The notes: a model not told the origin generated them from the sequence alone. Shown: positions 23,716 through 32,186, numbered from the stretch's first letter. The stretch: 32,646 nt of DNA from an uncultured Acetobacteraceae bacterium (GCA_903924985.1 CAIYDT010000124.1:1-32646); one strand, 5' to 3'. Program-made: numbers and translations.

Positions 23716-24386
23716 TGTCGCCCCGCCTGCGCATTGCCGGCCTGGTTTCCGTGACGCTGCATCTGGCGATCGTGGTGGGTATCTTGCTGTTCGCGCGCCG
23801 GCCGGTGCCGCTGGCGGAGGCGCCGGATAAACCCGTGGCGGTCGAGTTGGTGATGGAGGAGCAGAAGGGCGCGGGAAAGACCGAGGTGCACCCGCCGCCA
23901 GCCGAACAAGCCCGGCCGCAACCCCCGCCTCCGACGCCGCGGGCCGAGGCGGAACCATTGCCCACCCCCGCCGCGTCCCAGCCTACCCAGCCCGTGCCGC
24001 CGGCGAAGCCGGCCGAAACCGCCAAACCCGCGCCAAACCCGGCGGTACCCGAGATCAACATCGGCGGCACCGACAGCGAGTCGAACGCGATCGTCACCGG
24101 CTCCAACGTCATCCCCGCCACCCCGGACAAGAAGGCGCGCAACCGCCCGCCTATCTACCCCGAGGCAGCCGCCATCCGCGGCCAGCAGGGCGTGGTCTTG
24201 CTGGTCATCCATGTCGGCCCCTCCGGCCTCCCATCAGGCGTGGACGTGGAACGCAGCTCCGGCTACGCGCTCTTGGACAAATCCGCGGAAGACGCCGTGA
24301 TGAAGTGGACCTTCGTCCCGGCGGTGAAGGACGGGCTGCCAATTCCGTTCGATTTTCACATGAACTTCACGTTCGCGTTCGAGTAG
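23715..24386 (+). CDS. tonB: TonB-family energy transducer
   Basis: The 223 residues have one N-terminal membrane helix with the S-x3-H motif (S12, H16) that couples to ExbB/ExbD, then a long proline-rich periplasmic spacer (about 60-125). The C-terminal TonB domain contains YPEAAAIRGQQGVVLLVIHV and AVMKWTFVPAVKDG. It transmits proton-motive force to outer-membrane receptors for B12 or siderophores. It overlaps the ABC ATPase gene by one base and is followed after 12 bases by the adenosyltransferase gene. ExbB and ExbD are not in the window. Confidence 0.9.
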   Translation: MSPRLRIAGLVSVTLHLAIVVGILLFARRPVPLAEAPDKPVAVELVMEEQKGAGKTEVHPPPAEQARPQPPPPTPRAEAEPLPTPAASQPTQPVPPAKPAETAKPAPNPAVPEINIGGTDSESNAIVTGSNVIPATPDKKARNRPPIYPEAAAIRGQQGVVLLVIHVGPSGLPSGVDVERSSGYALLDKSAEDAVMKWTFVPAVKDGLPIPFDFHMNFTFAFE

Positions 24387-24398
24387 GGGACCGTCGGC

Positions 24399-24947
24399 AT
24401 GGTGCGGATCGACCGGGTGGTGACGCGAGGCGGCGACAGTGGGGAGACCTCGCTGGGCGACGGCGCCCGCGTTCGCAAGGACAGCCGCCGGATCGAGGCG
24501 ATCGGGTCGGTCGATGAGGCCAATGCCGCGATCGGCGTGCTGCGGCTGCATACGCGTGCTCTACCCGAGCCCGACGCCATGCTTGCCCGGATACAGAACG
24601 ATTTGTTCGACCTCGGTGCCGATTTGTGCGTCCCCGGTGAAGGTGGCGACCGCCTGCGCCTGACCGACGCCCCGGTGCTGCGGCTGGAAGCCGAGATCGA
24701 GGCGATGAACGAGGCCCTACCGCCGCTAACCAGCTTCATCCTGCCCGGCGGCAGCGACAGCGCCGCCTATGCTCACATGGCGCGCACCATCGTCCGCCGC
24801 GCCGAACGGTCGGTTATAGGGGTAGAGGGCGTGAACCCGGCGGTGGTCCGGTATTTGAACCGCCTGTCGGACCACCTGTTCGTGCTGGCGCGCGTGCTGA
24901 ACGGCAACGGATCCGGGGAGGTGCTGTGGGTTCCCGGCGGCGCCTAA
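24399..24947 (+). CDS. Cob(I)alamin adenosyltransferase, PduO type
   Basis: The 182 residues match the PduO-type family: TRGGDSGETSLGDG (9-22) forms the ATP site, followed by KDSRRIEAIGSVDEANAAIG, IVRRAERSVIG and YLNRLSDHLFVLARVLN. It attaches the adenosyl group of ATP to Co(I) corrinoid to make coenzyme B12. AGGGGA lies upstream of the ATG. Its place after an ABC ATPase and TonB suggests salvage of imported cobalamin. Its 3' end overlaps the end of the convergent MFS gene by four bases, with no room for a terminator between them. Confidence 0.92.
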   Translation: MVRIDRVVTRGGDSGETSLGDGARVRKDSRRIEAIGSVDEANAAIGVLRLHTRALPEPDAMLARIQNDLFDLGADLCVPGEGGDRLRLTDAPVLRLEAEIEAMNEALPPLTSFILPGGSDSAAYAHMARTIVRRAERSVIGVEGVNPAVVRYLNRLSDHLFVLARVLNGNGSGEVLWVPGGA

Positions 24948-26329
24948 CGCCGCCGCACCACCGCTGGCGCCACCGTCAGGCTGTCGTCGATCTCCGCGAT
25001 CGTCCGTCCGCGCGTCTCGAACCCGATGAACCAGATCGCCGCGGCCGCCAGCAAATACCAGAAGCCGAAATAGTTCATCGCCGGCACCAGCGCGTCGAGT
25101 GTCGCCTTCGGAGACACGAAATTGTCCGATCCGGCGATCACCGCCAGCCCGGCCGGGCCGATAAATTTACCCAGATTGCCGAAACCGTAACCGAACCCCA
25201 TCCCGCTGGCGCGCAGCTTCGACGGCCAGACCTCGGCCATATACGGGCCTACGATCGCATATTGGCCGCTGCCGAAGAAGTTCTGCACCAGGATCAGCGC
25301 GTAGAACATTGAGACGCCGGCAATGTAGATGTCGCTCAGATAGCCCGCGAGCGACATCGCCATCGCCGCCATTGCACAACTGAACACCACCGCCGGGCGG
25401 CGTCCGACCGCGTCCGACAGCCAGGAGCAGAACAGCCGCCCAAAGATCCCGATGCCGCCGAACCAGATGATCATATAGGATGCCTCGTTCGGGCTGATTT
25501 TCAGCACCAGCACCAGCAGGGTCGTGAGCCACAGGGTCAGCCCGACGGTGCCAGTCTGGCTGATGCCGGTGAGGCAGGCCACGAACATGCTGCGCGGGTA
25601 TTTGAACAGTTCTGTCCATCGCACCGTCTCCACCTTGGCGGCGACGGCGGGAAGCTGGATGGACGCGGGATCGACCATCAGTGCCCAAGCGAGGGACTGG
25701 CGCGCCTCCTCGGTTCGGCCCTTGCCAATCAGCCAATGCGGCGACTCCGGCACCCAGGCTCGGATCAGCAACGTCAGCGCTGCCGGCAGCAGCCCCACGA
25801 CGAACAGGCCCCGCCAGCCGATCGAGGGCTCCAGCCAAGTGCCGGCCATGGCACCCAAAAGCGTGCCAACGGGCAGCAGGCTGGTGGTCAGGCCGGTGAT
25901 CCAGCCGCGCTTGGTGGCCGGCACGAACTCCTGCACGATGGCGACGTCCACCGTGTAAAGGCCGGTCACACCCATGCCGACGAAGAAGCGGCAGATGGAC
26001 AGGAACAGCCATCCCCCGTGCGGCGTCATCGCCATCGCGCCGGTCGCCAAGGAGAAATTCAGCACGGTCAGGATCATCACCTTCCGCCGCCCGATCTTGT
26101 CAGCCATCCAGCCCCAGAAGAGTGACCCCAGCGGCGCCCCGATGCCTGATGCCAGCAGGATGGCCCCGGATTGGCCATAGGTCAGGTGCCAGCCGCCAAT
26201 GATGAAGGCCAGGACAAAGCCGATCAGGTAGAAGTCGAAGAAATCCAGCATGTCGCCAACCATCGCGGCGACGAAGATTTTCCATTGGTTCGCGGTCAGC
26301 GTTTGCTGCCGTTCCAGATGTTCCAGCAT
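24944..26329 (-). CDS. MFS transporter (sugar/acid porter type)
   Basis: The 461 residues have twelve predicted membrane helices and the MFS loop motif GWMADKIGRRKVMIL between helices 2 and 3, with a second SDAVGRRPAVV at the half-way repeat and PESPHWLIGKGR after helix 6. The opening TANQWKIFVAAMVGDMLDFF fits the aromatic-acid/metabolite porter branch with an intramembrane Asp. The ATG at 26329 is chosen because GGAGG lies nine bases upstream; the frame upstream is unlike a membrane protein. The hydrolase and deacetylase genes 260 bp upstream on the same strand may act on its cargo. The substrate is unknown. Confidence 0.88.
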   Translation of the reverse strand: MLEHLERQQTLTANQWKIFVAAMVGDMLDFFDFYLIGFVLAFIIGGWHLTYGQSGAILLASGIGAPLGSLFWGWMADKIGRRKVMILTVLNFSLATGAMAMTPHGGWLFLSICRFFVGMGVTGLYTVDVAIVQEFVPATKRGWITGLTTSLLPVGTLLGAMAGTWLEPSIGWRGLFVVGLLPAALTLLIRAWVPESPHWLIGKGRTEEARQSLAWALMVDPASIQLPAVAAKVETVRWTELFKYPRSMFVACLTGISQTGTVGLTLWLTTLLVLVLKISPNEASYMIIWFGGIGIFGRLFCSWLSDAVGRRPAVVFSCAMAAMAMSLAGYLSDIYIAGVSMFYALILVQNFFGSGQYAIVGPYMAEVWPSKLRASGMGFGYGFGNLGKFIGPAGLAVIAGSDNFVSPKATLDALVPAMNYFGFWYLLAAAAIWFIGFETRGRTIAEIDDSLTVAPAVVRRR

Positions 26330-26591
26330 TGGACTGTGCCTCCCAGAAGCCCTTCGTTGGTTAACGCACGCGTCAAGCCAACGACGCCGGCCGGCGAGGC
26401 TGCGTATCCAGGTCCCTTCAAGGCTCGATAGCGACGTCAGACGAAACGAACCAGGCGGGGCGTGGTACAGATCGCGGTCGGGTCGGCTTGAGGCACGGCG
26501 TGCGCGGGGCCGGATGTGCTGGCCAAGGACCAACCGCGCGTTTTACGGTCCGTGCGAAAGGCTAACGCACGCGGCGCGCCGGGTTCAATCT
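26330..26591. other. Intergenic region with direct repeat TAACGCACGCG
   Basis: No gene is supported. TAACGCACGCG occurs at 26362-26372 and 26563-26573. The longer form GGTTAACGCACGCG (26359-26372) also occurs, inverted, at 8989-9002 next to the CtrA-type site. Confidence 0.45.
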
Positions 26592-27422
26592 TTATTTGGG
26601 AAGCAGCAGGTCCAGTTGCCGGGTCAGGATGCCGTCGGCGTCCCGCAGCTCATGCACGATGGTGAAGTGGTTACCGCTGGGCACCGGGATCAGCACACCC
26701 GGCAGATGCTGGGCGGAGCGTAGTGCGTGCAGGTCCCGGCTGTCGGATACCAGCGGCGGCAGTTCCGCCGTGCCGTAGGTGATGGCCAGCGGTTTGTTCA
26801 CCATCGGCAGACGCATGGGCGACAGGGCGGCGATTTCCGCGTCCGTCATGCGCAGCTTTTCGTTCAAATAGGTGTCGCGCACCGGCCCAAGCTCGAAAAT
26901 GCCGGAAATCGCCAGGCCGGCGGCGACCGACGCATGCCCCAGACACAGCGCCGTCAGATGCCCCCCGGCCGACCAGCCGGACAGCGCGACTGGCCCGGCG
27001 ATACCATGAGCGGGCCCCTTGGCGGCGAGCCAATCCAGAGCGGCGTTTATCTCGGCCGCGATCTCGGTCATCGAAGCGTCCGACGCCAGCGTGTAGCCCG
27101 GCAGCGCGGCCGACCAACCCCGAGCGTAGGGTCCAGCGATCAAATTGGCGAACTGGTCCTTGCTGTTACGCTGCCAGTAGCCGCCGTGGATGAACACGAT
27201 GCAGGGCGCGTGCGGATCGGCGGCGGGGAACAGGTCCCAGGTGTTTCTCTCGCGCGGGCCATACCGCAGGTCCAGATGTTCCGGGTGCGCCGCTCGGAAT
27301 TGTGCCGAAGCAGCCTCCCGAGCGGCGTTGAGCGCCGGGCTGTCGGGGACTGCAGCGGGATTGTTGTAGGCCGCGTCGCGTTCGGCCTGGCTGAGCGTGC
27401 CCCAACTCATCCCTTTGGACAT
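26592..27422 (-). CDS. Alpha/beta hydrolase, arylformamidase (KynB)-like
   Basis: The 276 residues show the oxyanion-hole motif HGGYW (79-83), nucleophile elbow GWSAGG (149-154, Ser151) and a C-terminal catalytic histidine in SGNHFTI (H252). This set is typical of the arylformamidase-like esterase branch. It would hydrolyse a small ester or N-formyl/amide. The ATG at 27422 has AAGG seven bases upstream and overlaps the end of the deacetylase gene by 16 bases; the in-frame ATG at 27410 has no spacing for a ribosome-binding site. Kynurenine metabolism genes are absent, so kynB is not assigned. Confidence 0.82.
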   Translation of the reverse strand: MSKGMSWGTLSQAERDAAYNNPAAVPDSPALNAAREAASAQFRAAHPEHLDLRYGPRERNTWDLFPAADPHAPCIVFIHGGYWQRNSKDQFANLIAGPYARGWSAALPGYTLASDASMTEIAAEINAALDWLAAKGPAHGIAGPVALSGWSAGGHLTALCLGHASVAAGLAISGIFELGPVRDTYLNEKLRMTDAEIAALSPMRLPMVNKPLAITYGTAELPPLVSDSRDLHALRSAQHLPGVLIPVPSGNHFTIVHELRDADGILTRQLDLLLPK

Positions 27423-28294
27423 GACGTTGCCTTGTTATACCAGTCCATGATTTGCCGGCCCTGCCAGAACAATGTGCCGGGTTTCGCCGCCATGTGCGCC
27501 AGCGCCTTCTCGAACCAGCCGATCCGGTGCGGCACCCCGCTGATGTAGGGATGCACCGCGAGGCCCATGACCTTGGCTCCCTGCGTTTCGGCTTCGGCAT
27601 AGAGCCGGTCGAACTGCGCGACGGTGCGGTCGTACAGCTCCTCCGCTCGGTGGTGCTGGATCATCATCATCGGGATATCGTTCAGCTCCACGCTGTAGGG
27701 CATGGTCAGCATGGTGCCGTGCCTGGTGCGCAACGGCGCCGGCAGGTCGTCGATGACAAAGTCGGCACAATATTGGATGCCGGCCTCGGCCAGCAAATCG
27801 GGGGTATCCAGCGTCTCCGTCAGCCCGGGCGCCAGCCAGCCGACCGGGACGTGCCCGCCCGCCTCGGTCAGCGTGGCCACCGCATCGCGGATCATGGCGC
27901 GCTGGTCTTCCACGTTGTGCGTCGCGGTCTGATGGTAACCGTGCACCATGAACTCCCACCCCGCGTCCCGAGCGGCTTGCGTCACCCGAGGATAAGCGGC
28001 GGGGACGGCGCCGTTGATCGCCAGCGTGGGGGCGATGTTGCACGCGTCGAGCGCCTGTTTCAGCCGCCAGAACCCGACCCGCATGCCGTACTCATGCCAC
28101 GCCCAATTTGGCAGGTCCGGCAGAACGCTGGCCCCCTGCGGCGGCGTCAGCACCTGCCGCGGCATGGGGCGCGCGATGTCCCAACGCTCGATGTTGACGA
28201 CCAGAAAGACGGCGACCTTTCCCCCGCCTGGCAGCGCAAGGCGAGGACGGTCGATGCTGGCCTGGTACTCCAGGCGGGTGTGCGGTTCGGTCAT
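27407..28294 (-). CDS. Polysaccharide deacetylase family protein, PuuE allantoinase-like
   Basis: The 295 residues fit the NodB-fold branch that includes PuuE allantoinase and cyclic imide hydrolases: VNIERW near residue 36, HEYGMRVGFWRL, and the histidine motif HGYHQTATHN, with WLAPGLTETLDT later. The first acid motif is Glu rather than the usual Asp-Asp of chitin deacetylases. It probably opens a cyclic amide or imide. The ATG at 28294 is the best start, though no Shine-Dalgarno is visible; a TTG at 28330 would add 12 residues. It overlaps the downstream hydrolase gene, so the two act together. Confidence 0.8.
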   Translation of the reverse strand: MTEPHTRLEYQASIDRPRLALPGGGKVAVFLVVNIERWDIARPMPRQVLTPPQGASVLPDLPNWAWHEYGMRVGFWRLKQALDACNIAPTLAINGAVPAAYPRVTQAARDAGWEFMVHGYHQTATHNVEDQRAMIRDAVATLTEAGGHVPVGWLAPGLTETLDTPDLLAEAGIQYCADFVIDDLPAPLRTRHGTMLTMPYSVELNDIPMMMIQHHRAEELYDRTVAQFDRLYAEAETQGAKVMGLAVHPYISGVPHRIGWFEKALAHMAAKPGTLFWQGRQIMDWYNKATSCPKG

Positions 28295-28363
28295 ACGGGG
28301 GATGATGGTATGCAAATAAAATATCGGCAAGAGACGCTACGTTAACAGTTTCTTGGTATTTTT

Positions 28364-28408
28364 TCGTCATGCTCGCCCCAATGCCAGCCCCGGCGCCGGC
28401 CATGACGA
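28364..28408. repeat. REP-like inverted repeat with GTCATG arms
   Basis: TCGTCATG (28364-28371) and CATGACGA (28401-28408) bracket a GC-rich centre. It lies between the 62-residue gene and the deacetylase gene. The arms resemble those of the hairpin at 14130-14160. The T-run lies before rather than after the stem, so intrinsic termination is unlikely. Confidence 0.5.
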
Positions 28409-28442
28409 GAGCATACCGATGTATGATTACGTGTCCGCACCA

Positions 28443-28631
28443 CTATTTCTGCCCGCCTTTCGGGCCGCCGAACGCGGTGCCGGCGGTGGTGCCTTCGGCG
28501 GGACGGCCAATGACGGAGTAACGCTCGCGCTCGAAACGCTCCAGCAGCATGTCGCGGGGGCGGTAGGCGGATTTACGGGCGCCGATATCGCCGAAGCGGA
28601 TAATGTTGGCTTCGAGGTCAGTGGCGTTCAT
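28443..28631 (-). CDS. Small 62-aa protein coupled to ltnD, possibly truncated cupin-like
   Basis: The ATG overlaps the ltnD stop (ATGA), and GGAG lies four bases upstream, so translation is likely coupled. The N-terminal half (LEANIIRFGDIGARKSAYRP) resembles starts of cupin-domain proteins that I recall beside sugar-acid genes. The rest (FERERYSVIGRPAEGTTAG) ends in a Gly-rich tail without the cupin HxH motif. It may be a shortened derivative or a separate small family. No function can be assigned. It was identified by coupling, ribosome-binding site and biased composition. Confidence 0.6.
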   Translation of the reverse strand: MNATDLEANIIRFGDIGARKSAYRPRDMLLERFERERYSVIGRPAEGTTAGTAFGGPKGGQK

Positions 28632-29527
28632 TCTTCTCCCCCCTTCGGCAGCTCGATCCCCGTCAGCTGTTCCCAAACCCGGATCACGAACGAATCGTCT
28701 TTTCCTCCATGCCCGTTCGCCGCCGCCGCCAGAAACAATTGGTGCGCGGCGGCGGCCATCGGCAGCGGGAAGGTCAGCGCGCGCGCCTGATCCAGCACGA
28801 TGCCCAGGTCTTTGACGAAAATGTTTACGGCCGACAGCGGTGTATCGTCCCCGGCCAGAATATGCGGCACCCGGTTCTGCCACATCCAGGACGATCCCGC
28901 CGATTCCGAAATGACATCGTAAAGCGTTTGCGGATCGGCGCCGGCGCGAATACCCAGCGCCAAAGCCTCGGCGGCCGTCGCGATATGCACCCCGGCCAAC
29001 AATTGATTGACCATTTTCACCGTGCTGCCGACGCCGACGGCGTCGCCCAGGCGCCAGACCTTGGTGGAGATCGCCTCCAGCACCGGCCCCGCCTTGGCGA
29101 AGGCGGCCTCGGACCCCGATCCCATCACCGTCATGGTCCCTGCATGCGCGCCGACTTTGCCGCCGGAAACGGGGGAGTCCAGCATCATGAACCCGGCCTC
29201 GGAAATGCGCTTCTCCAGCCCGCGCGCCGCCTCCGGCGCGATCGTGGCGCAGCACAGAATCACCGCGCCCTTGCCAATACGGGACAGGCAGCCAGCCTCG
29301 CCGAACAAGACTGCCTCGGTCTGTGCCGCGTTAACGACAAACACCACGACCGCTTCCAGATCGGCGGGGAATTCCGCCGGGGACGCGACGGCCGCACCGC
29401 CGGCGGCGACAAACTCCGCTCGCCCCGCCTCTCGCGTTTCGCAGCCGGTGACGGTGTGCCCCTTGCGGAGCAGGTTCAGCGCCGCCCCCATCCCCATAGT
29501 GCCGAGGCCGATAACGCCAACTTTCAT
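28628..29527 (-). CDS. ltnD: L-threonate dehydrogenase-like (3-hydroxyisobutyrate dehydrogenase family)
   Basis: The 299 residues start with the NAD-binding loop GVIGLGTMGMGAAL, carry DSPVSGGKVGAHAGT for substrate binding and the catalytic lysine in KMVNQLLAG. The sequence matches the YgbJ/LtnD subgroup, which oxidises L-threonate C2 to give 2-oxo-tetronate. OtnK and OtnC, the later steps, are encoded 24 kb away in this window, which supports the subgroup call. GGGAG six bases upstream supports the ATG. It follows the proline iminopeptidase gene by 12 bases. Other beta-hydroxyacid dehydrogenase activities remain possible. Confidence 0.82.
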   Translation of the reverse strand: MKVGVIGLGTMGMGAALNLLRKGHTVTGCETREAGRAEFVAAGGAAVASPAEFPADLEAVVVFVVNAAQTEAVLFGEAGCLSRIGKGAVILCCATIAPEAARGLEKRISEAGFMMLDSPVSGGKVGAHAGTMTVMGSGSEAAFAKAGPVLEAISTKVWRLGDAVGVGSTVKMVNQLLAGVHIATAAEALALGIRAGADPQTLYDVISESAGSSWMWQNRVPHILAGDDTPLSAVNIFVKDLGIVLDQARALTFPLPMAAAAHQLFLAAAANGHGGKDDSFVIRVWEQLTGIELPKGGEE

Positions 29528-29539
29528 ACCGAACTCCCT

Positions 29540-30490
29540 TTATCGTCCGCCGTGAAACCGTTCCACCGAAGCGACCAGCGCCCGTCGTATTCCCGCCTCC
29601 AAGGCGGAGTGCCCGGCGTCGGGCACCACTGTCAGGCGGGCGTTGGGCCAGGCCTCCACCAGATCGAACGCGGTTTTCGCGGGACAGACCATGTCGTAAC
29701 GGCCTTGCACGATCTCCGCCGGGATGTGGGCGATGCGGTGCATCCTACCCAGCAGCCCCTCGGGCGGCAGGAAAAGGTCGTGCGCGAAATAATATGCCTC
29801 GATGCGCGCCAGGCCGAGCGCGGTGCGGTCTTGCGCGAAGGCATTCACCGTCTCGGGGCTGGGCAGCAGGGTGCTGCATGTGCCTTCATATATCGACCAT
29901 GCCCGAGCAGCGGGCAGGTGCACGGCCGGGTCGGGGTTGGTCAGGCGGCGGAGATAGGCGCCCAGCACATCGCCCCGCTCCCCTTCGGTCAGGAAGCCGA
30001 TGAAATCCGCGTGCGCGTCCGGAAAGACGGTGCCCATGCCGTGCAGGAACCAATCGACCTCCTGCTGCCGCCCCAGGAACACGCCGCGCAGCACGCAGCC
30101 CGACACCCGCTCGGGGTGCGCCTGCGCGTAAGCCAGCGCGAGGGTGGAACCCCAGGAGCCGCCGAACAGCAGCCACTGCTGGATGCCCAAATGCCGGCGC
30201 AGGATTTCGATGTCCGCCACCAGATGCGGGGTGGTGTTATCCGAGAGACCGCCGAGGGGCCGAGACCGCCCGGCGCCACGTTGGTCGAAAATGATTATTC
30301 TCCAGACCGACGGGTCGAAAAACCGGCGATGGACCGCGCCGGCCCCAGCACCCGGACCGCCATGGAGAAATAACGCCGGGCGGCCGCGGGGATTGCCCGC
30401 TTGCTCGTAGTACATCACATGCCGCTCGGACAGCGGCAAATAGCCGGTCTCGTAGGTTCCGATCTCGGGAAACAGGTCACCGCGTGGCAT
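29540..30490 (-). CDS. pip: Proline iminopeptidase
   Basis: The 316 residues fit the S33 family: HGGPGAGAG oxyanion region, DQRGAGRSRP, nucleophile GGSWGS, catalytic Asp in QGRYDMVCP and catalytic His in DAGHSALEAG. The enzyme releases N-terminal proline from peptides in the cytoplasm. The start at 30490 (MPRGDLFPEIG) is preferred over 30526 because it matches the usual N-terminus; no clear Shine-Dalgarno is seen. It diverges from the DUF423 gene across 50 bp and leads the ltnD transcript, an unusual pairing. Confidence 0.92.
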   Translation of the reverse strand: MPRGDLFPEIGTYETGYLPLSERHVMYYEQAGNPRGRPALFLHGGPGAGAGAVHRRFFDPSVWRIIIFDQRGAGRSRPLGGLSDNTTPHLVADIEILRRHLGIQQWLLFGGSWGSTLALAYAQAHPERVSGCVLRGVFLGRQQEVDWFLHGMGTVFPDAHADFIGFLTEGERGDVLGAYLRRLTNPDPAVHLPAARAWSIYEGTCSTLLPSPETVNAFAQDRTALGLARIEAYYFAHDLFLPPEGLLGRMHRIAHIPAEIVQGRYDMVCPAKTAFDLVEAWPNARLTVVPDAGHSALEAGIRRALVASVERFHGGR

Positions 30491-30540
30491 GCGGCAATGG
30501 TATAGGCACACGGATGGCCGGGGCAAAGGGTTCCAAATTT

Positions 30541-30903
30541 ATGGGTCGATTGTGGATGGCATTAGGGGCGCTGGCGGGGCTGGGCGCCGTGGCGATGGCG
30601 GCGTTAGCCGCGCACGGTTTGGCCTGGTTGGAGCCAAAGGCGCTGCACATGGTCGAAAGCGCCGTGCAGATGCAGGGCTGGCACGCCCTCGCGCTGCTCG
30701 CCACCGGCATCTGGGCGCCGCGCGGCGGGCGCTGGTCCGACGCCGCCGGCTTCGCCTTCACCGCCGGCATCGTGCTGTTTTGCGGTTCGGTTTACGGCCT
30801 GGCGCTTAAAGGCGTCGCGGCTGGAGGCGTCGCCCCCGCCGGCGGCACGCTGCTCATGATCGGCTGGGCCCTGCTCGGCGCCTCCGCGGTGCGCGCCCGA
30901 TGA
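30541..30903 (+). CDS. DUF423 family membrane protein
   Basis: The 120 residues form about four membrane helices with the family hallmark ALGALAGLGAVAMAALAAHGL near the N-terminus and AGIVLFCGSVYGLAL and PAGGTLLMIGWALL later. The family (YgdD) is inner-membrane and of unknown function. The ATG at 30541 gives the usual N-terminus, with AAAGGG ten bases upstream. Its stop overlaps the start of the methyltransferase gene (ATGA). In gammaproteobacteria this family also sits beside rlmM, so the linkage is conserved. Confidence 0.88.
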   Translation: MGRLWMALGALAGLGAVAMAALAAHGLAWLEPKALHMVESAVQMQGWHALALLATGIWAPRGGRWSDAAGFAFTAGIVLFCGSVYGLALKGVAAGGVAPAGGTLLMIGWALLGASAVRAR

Positions 30904-31805
30904 TCCGCTCCACTTACCTCGCCGCGCCGGGCTTCGAGGCCAAGCTGGTCGAGGAACTCACCCGGCGCGGCGTTACCATCGACCAGTGGCACGGGCTGAT
31001 GGCCCTGTCCCGCGACGAACCCTTCCCCGTCGCCTGGGCGCTGGACGCCTGGACCGCGCCGGTGGAAATTCCGGTGCCCTCCATCAAGGCCGGTGCCGAC
31101 GCGCTGCGGGCGATGCAGCGCAACTGGGCGGCCTACGCGGTCAAGATTTTCCGTCGCATGACCCTGATCGGGGAACGTCTGCCCCCCGTCCATGTCCGCC
31201 CTTTGGTTTTCCCGGCGGCGGCCCCAACGTCGCACCTCGGCGGCTGGACGCTGCTCGCCCCCGACCGGATGCTGGCCAGCCCCACCAAAACCAGCCCCTT
31301 CGTCAACGGCGAGTGCCTGTTCGTGGAAGACCGCATCGGACCGCCAAGCCGAGCCTACCTGAAACTGTGGGAGGCGCTGGCGCGATTGCGCCGCTGGCCG
31401 CTACCGGGGGAGACCTGCCTGGACCTCGGCGCCAGCCCCGGCGGCTGGACCTGGGCGCTGGCGCAGCTTGGCGCCACCGTAACGGCCGTGGACAAGGCCC
31501 CGCTGGCGCCCGAGGTTGCCGCCATGCCGGGCGTGACCTGGCGACAGGACAGCGCCTTCGCCATGGCGCCAGAACCGGTGGACTGGCTGTTCAGCGACGT
31601 GATCGCCTACCCGGAACGGCTCCTTGCCCTCGTGCAACGCTGGATCGAGGCCGGGGCGGCGAAACACATCGTCTGCACCATCAAATTCCAGGGGGAAACC
31701 GCGCATGAAGCGGCTGAGGCCTTCGCCGCCATCCCTGGCGGGCAGGTGATGCACCTGTTCCACAACAAGCATGAGCTGACGTTTTTGTGGGAGAGCCCGA
31801 CATGA
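30900..31805 (+). CDS. rlmM: RlmM-like 23S rRNA 2'-O-ribose methyltransferase
   Basis: The 301 residues hold a C-terminal FtsJ-type domain with the SAM loop DLGASPGGWT (175-184) and the K-D-K-E tetrad K155, D233, K262 and E292. The N-terminal part fits the THUMP-like substrate region of RlmM, though the protein is shorter than the E. coli enzyme (366). The known reaction methylates C2498 of 23S rRNA. It is translationally coupled to DUF423. A glycosyltransferase remnant on the other strand ends directly at its stop codon. Confidence 0.85.
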   Translation: MIRSTYLAAPGFEAKLVEELTRRGVTIDQWHGLMALSRDEPFPVAWALDAWTAPVEIPVPSIKAGADALRAMQRNWAAYAVKIFRRMTLIGERLPPVHVRPLVFPAAAPTSHLGGWTLLAPDRMLASPTKTSPFVNGECLFVEDRIGPPSRAYLKLWEALARLRRWPLPGETCLDLGASPGGWTWALAQLGATVTAVDKAPLAPEVAAMPGVTWRQDSAFAMAPEPVDWLFSDVIAYPERLLALVQRWIEAGAAKHIVCTIKFQGETAHEAAEAFAAIPGGQVMHLFHNKHELTFLWESPT

Positions 31806-32186
31806 TCACCCTTTATACCGCCGCGCCTGGGCCAGGTGTAACGTCTCCCCGATGGTCAACCCTGGACGGGGCACAACGATCTTGGCAAACCGCGCCGGCT
31901 GCCGGATCGCATGATGAACATGCCGGTCCAAGACTGGCATTTGCCATAATTCATCCCACCAGCTGGGCCAGAGACTGTGCGGCACCGGCAGCGCTATGTC
32001 GTGCCAGAGTATCGGCATATCGGGATTGGCTCGGATGAACCACAGACGGGACACGCCCTCCAAAAGAGCATGACCGAAATGGCTCATCGCCAGGCCGCCG
32101 TAAATGAAACAGCCGGGGTTTAGCGGAGTAGCGCCATCCGGCTGGCGCATCTCGCGCCAGGGATGCGCGAAGGCCGGAATAGGCAC
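31806..32186 (-). pseudogene. Remnant of a GT61-type glycosyltransferase
   Basis: The 126-codon frame contains GGLAMSHFGHALLEGVSRLW and WHDIALPVPHSLWPSW, then KIVVPRPGLTIGETLH. This is the core of GT61/DUF563 glycosyltransferases, which normally exceed 300 residues. The N-terminal part is missing (an in-frame TGA lies about 15 codons upstream of the GTG) and the C-terminal half is absent. The end abuts the methyltransferase stop codon. It is most likely a decayed gene rather than a functional protein. Confidence 0.6.
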
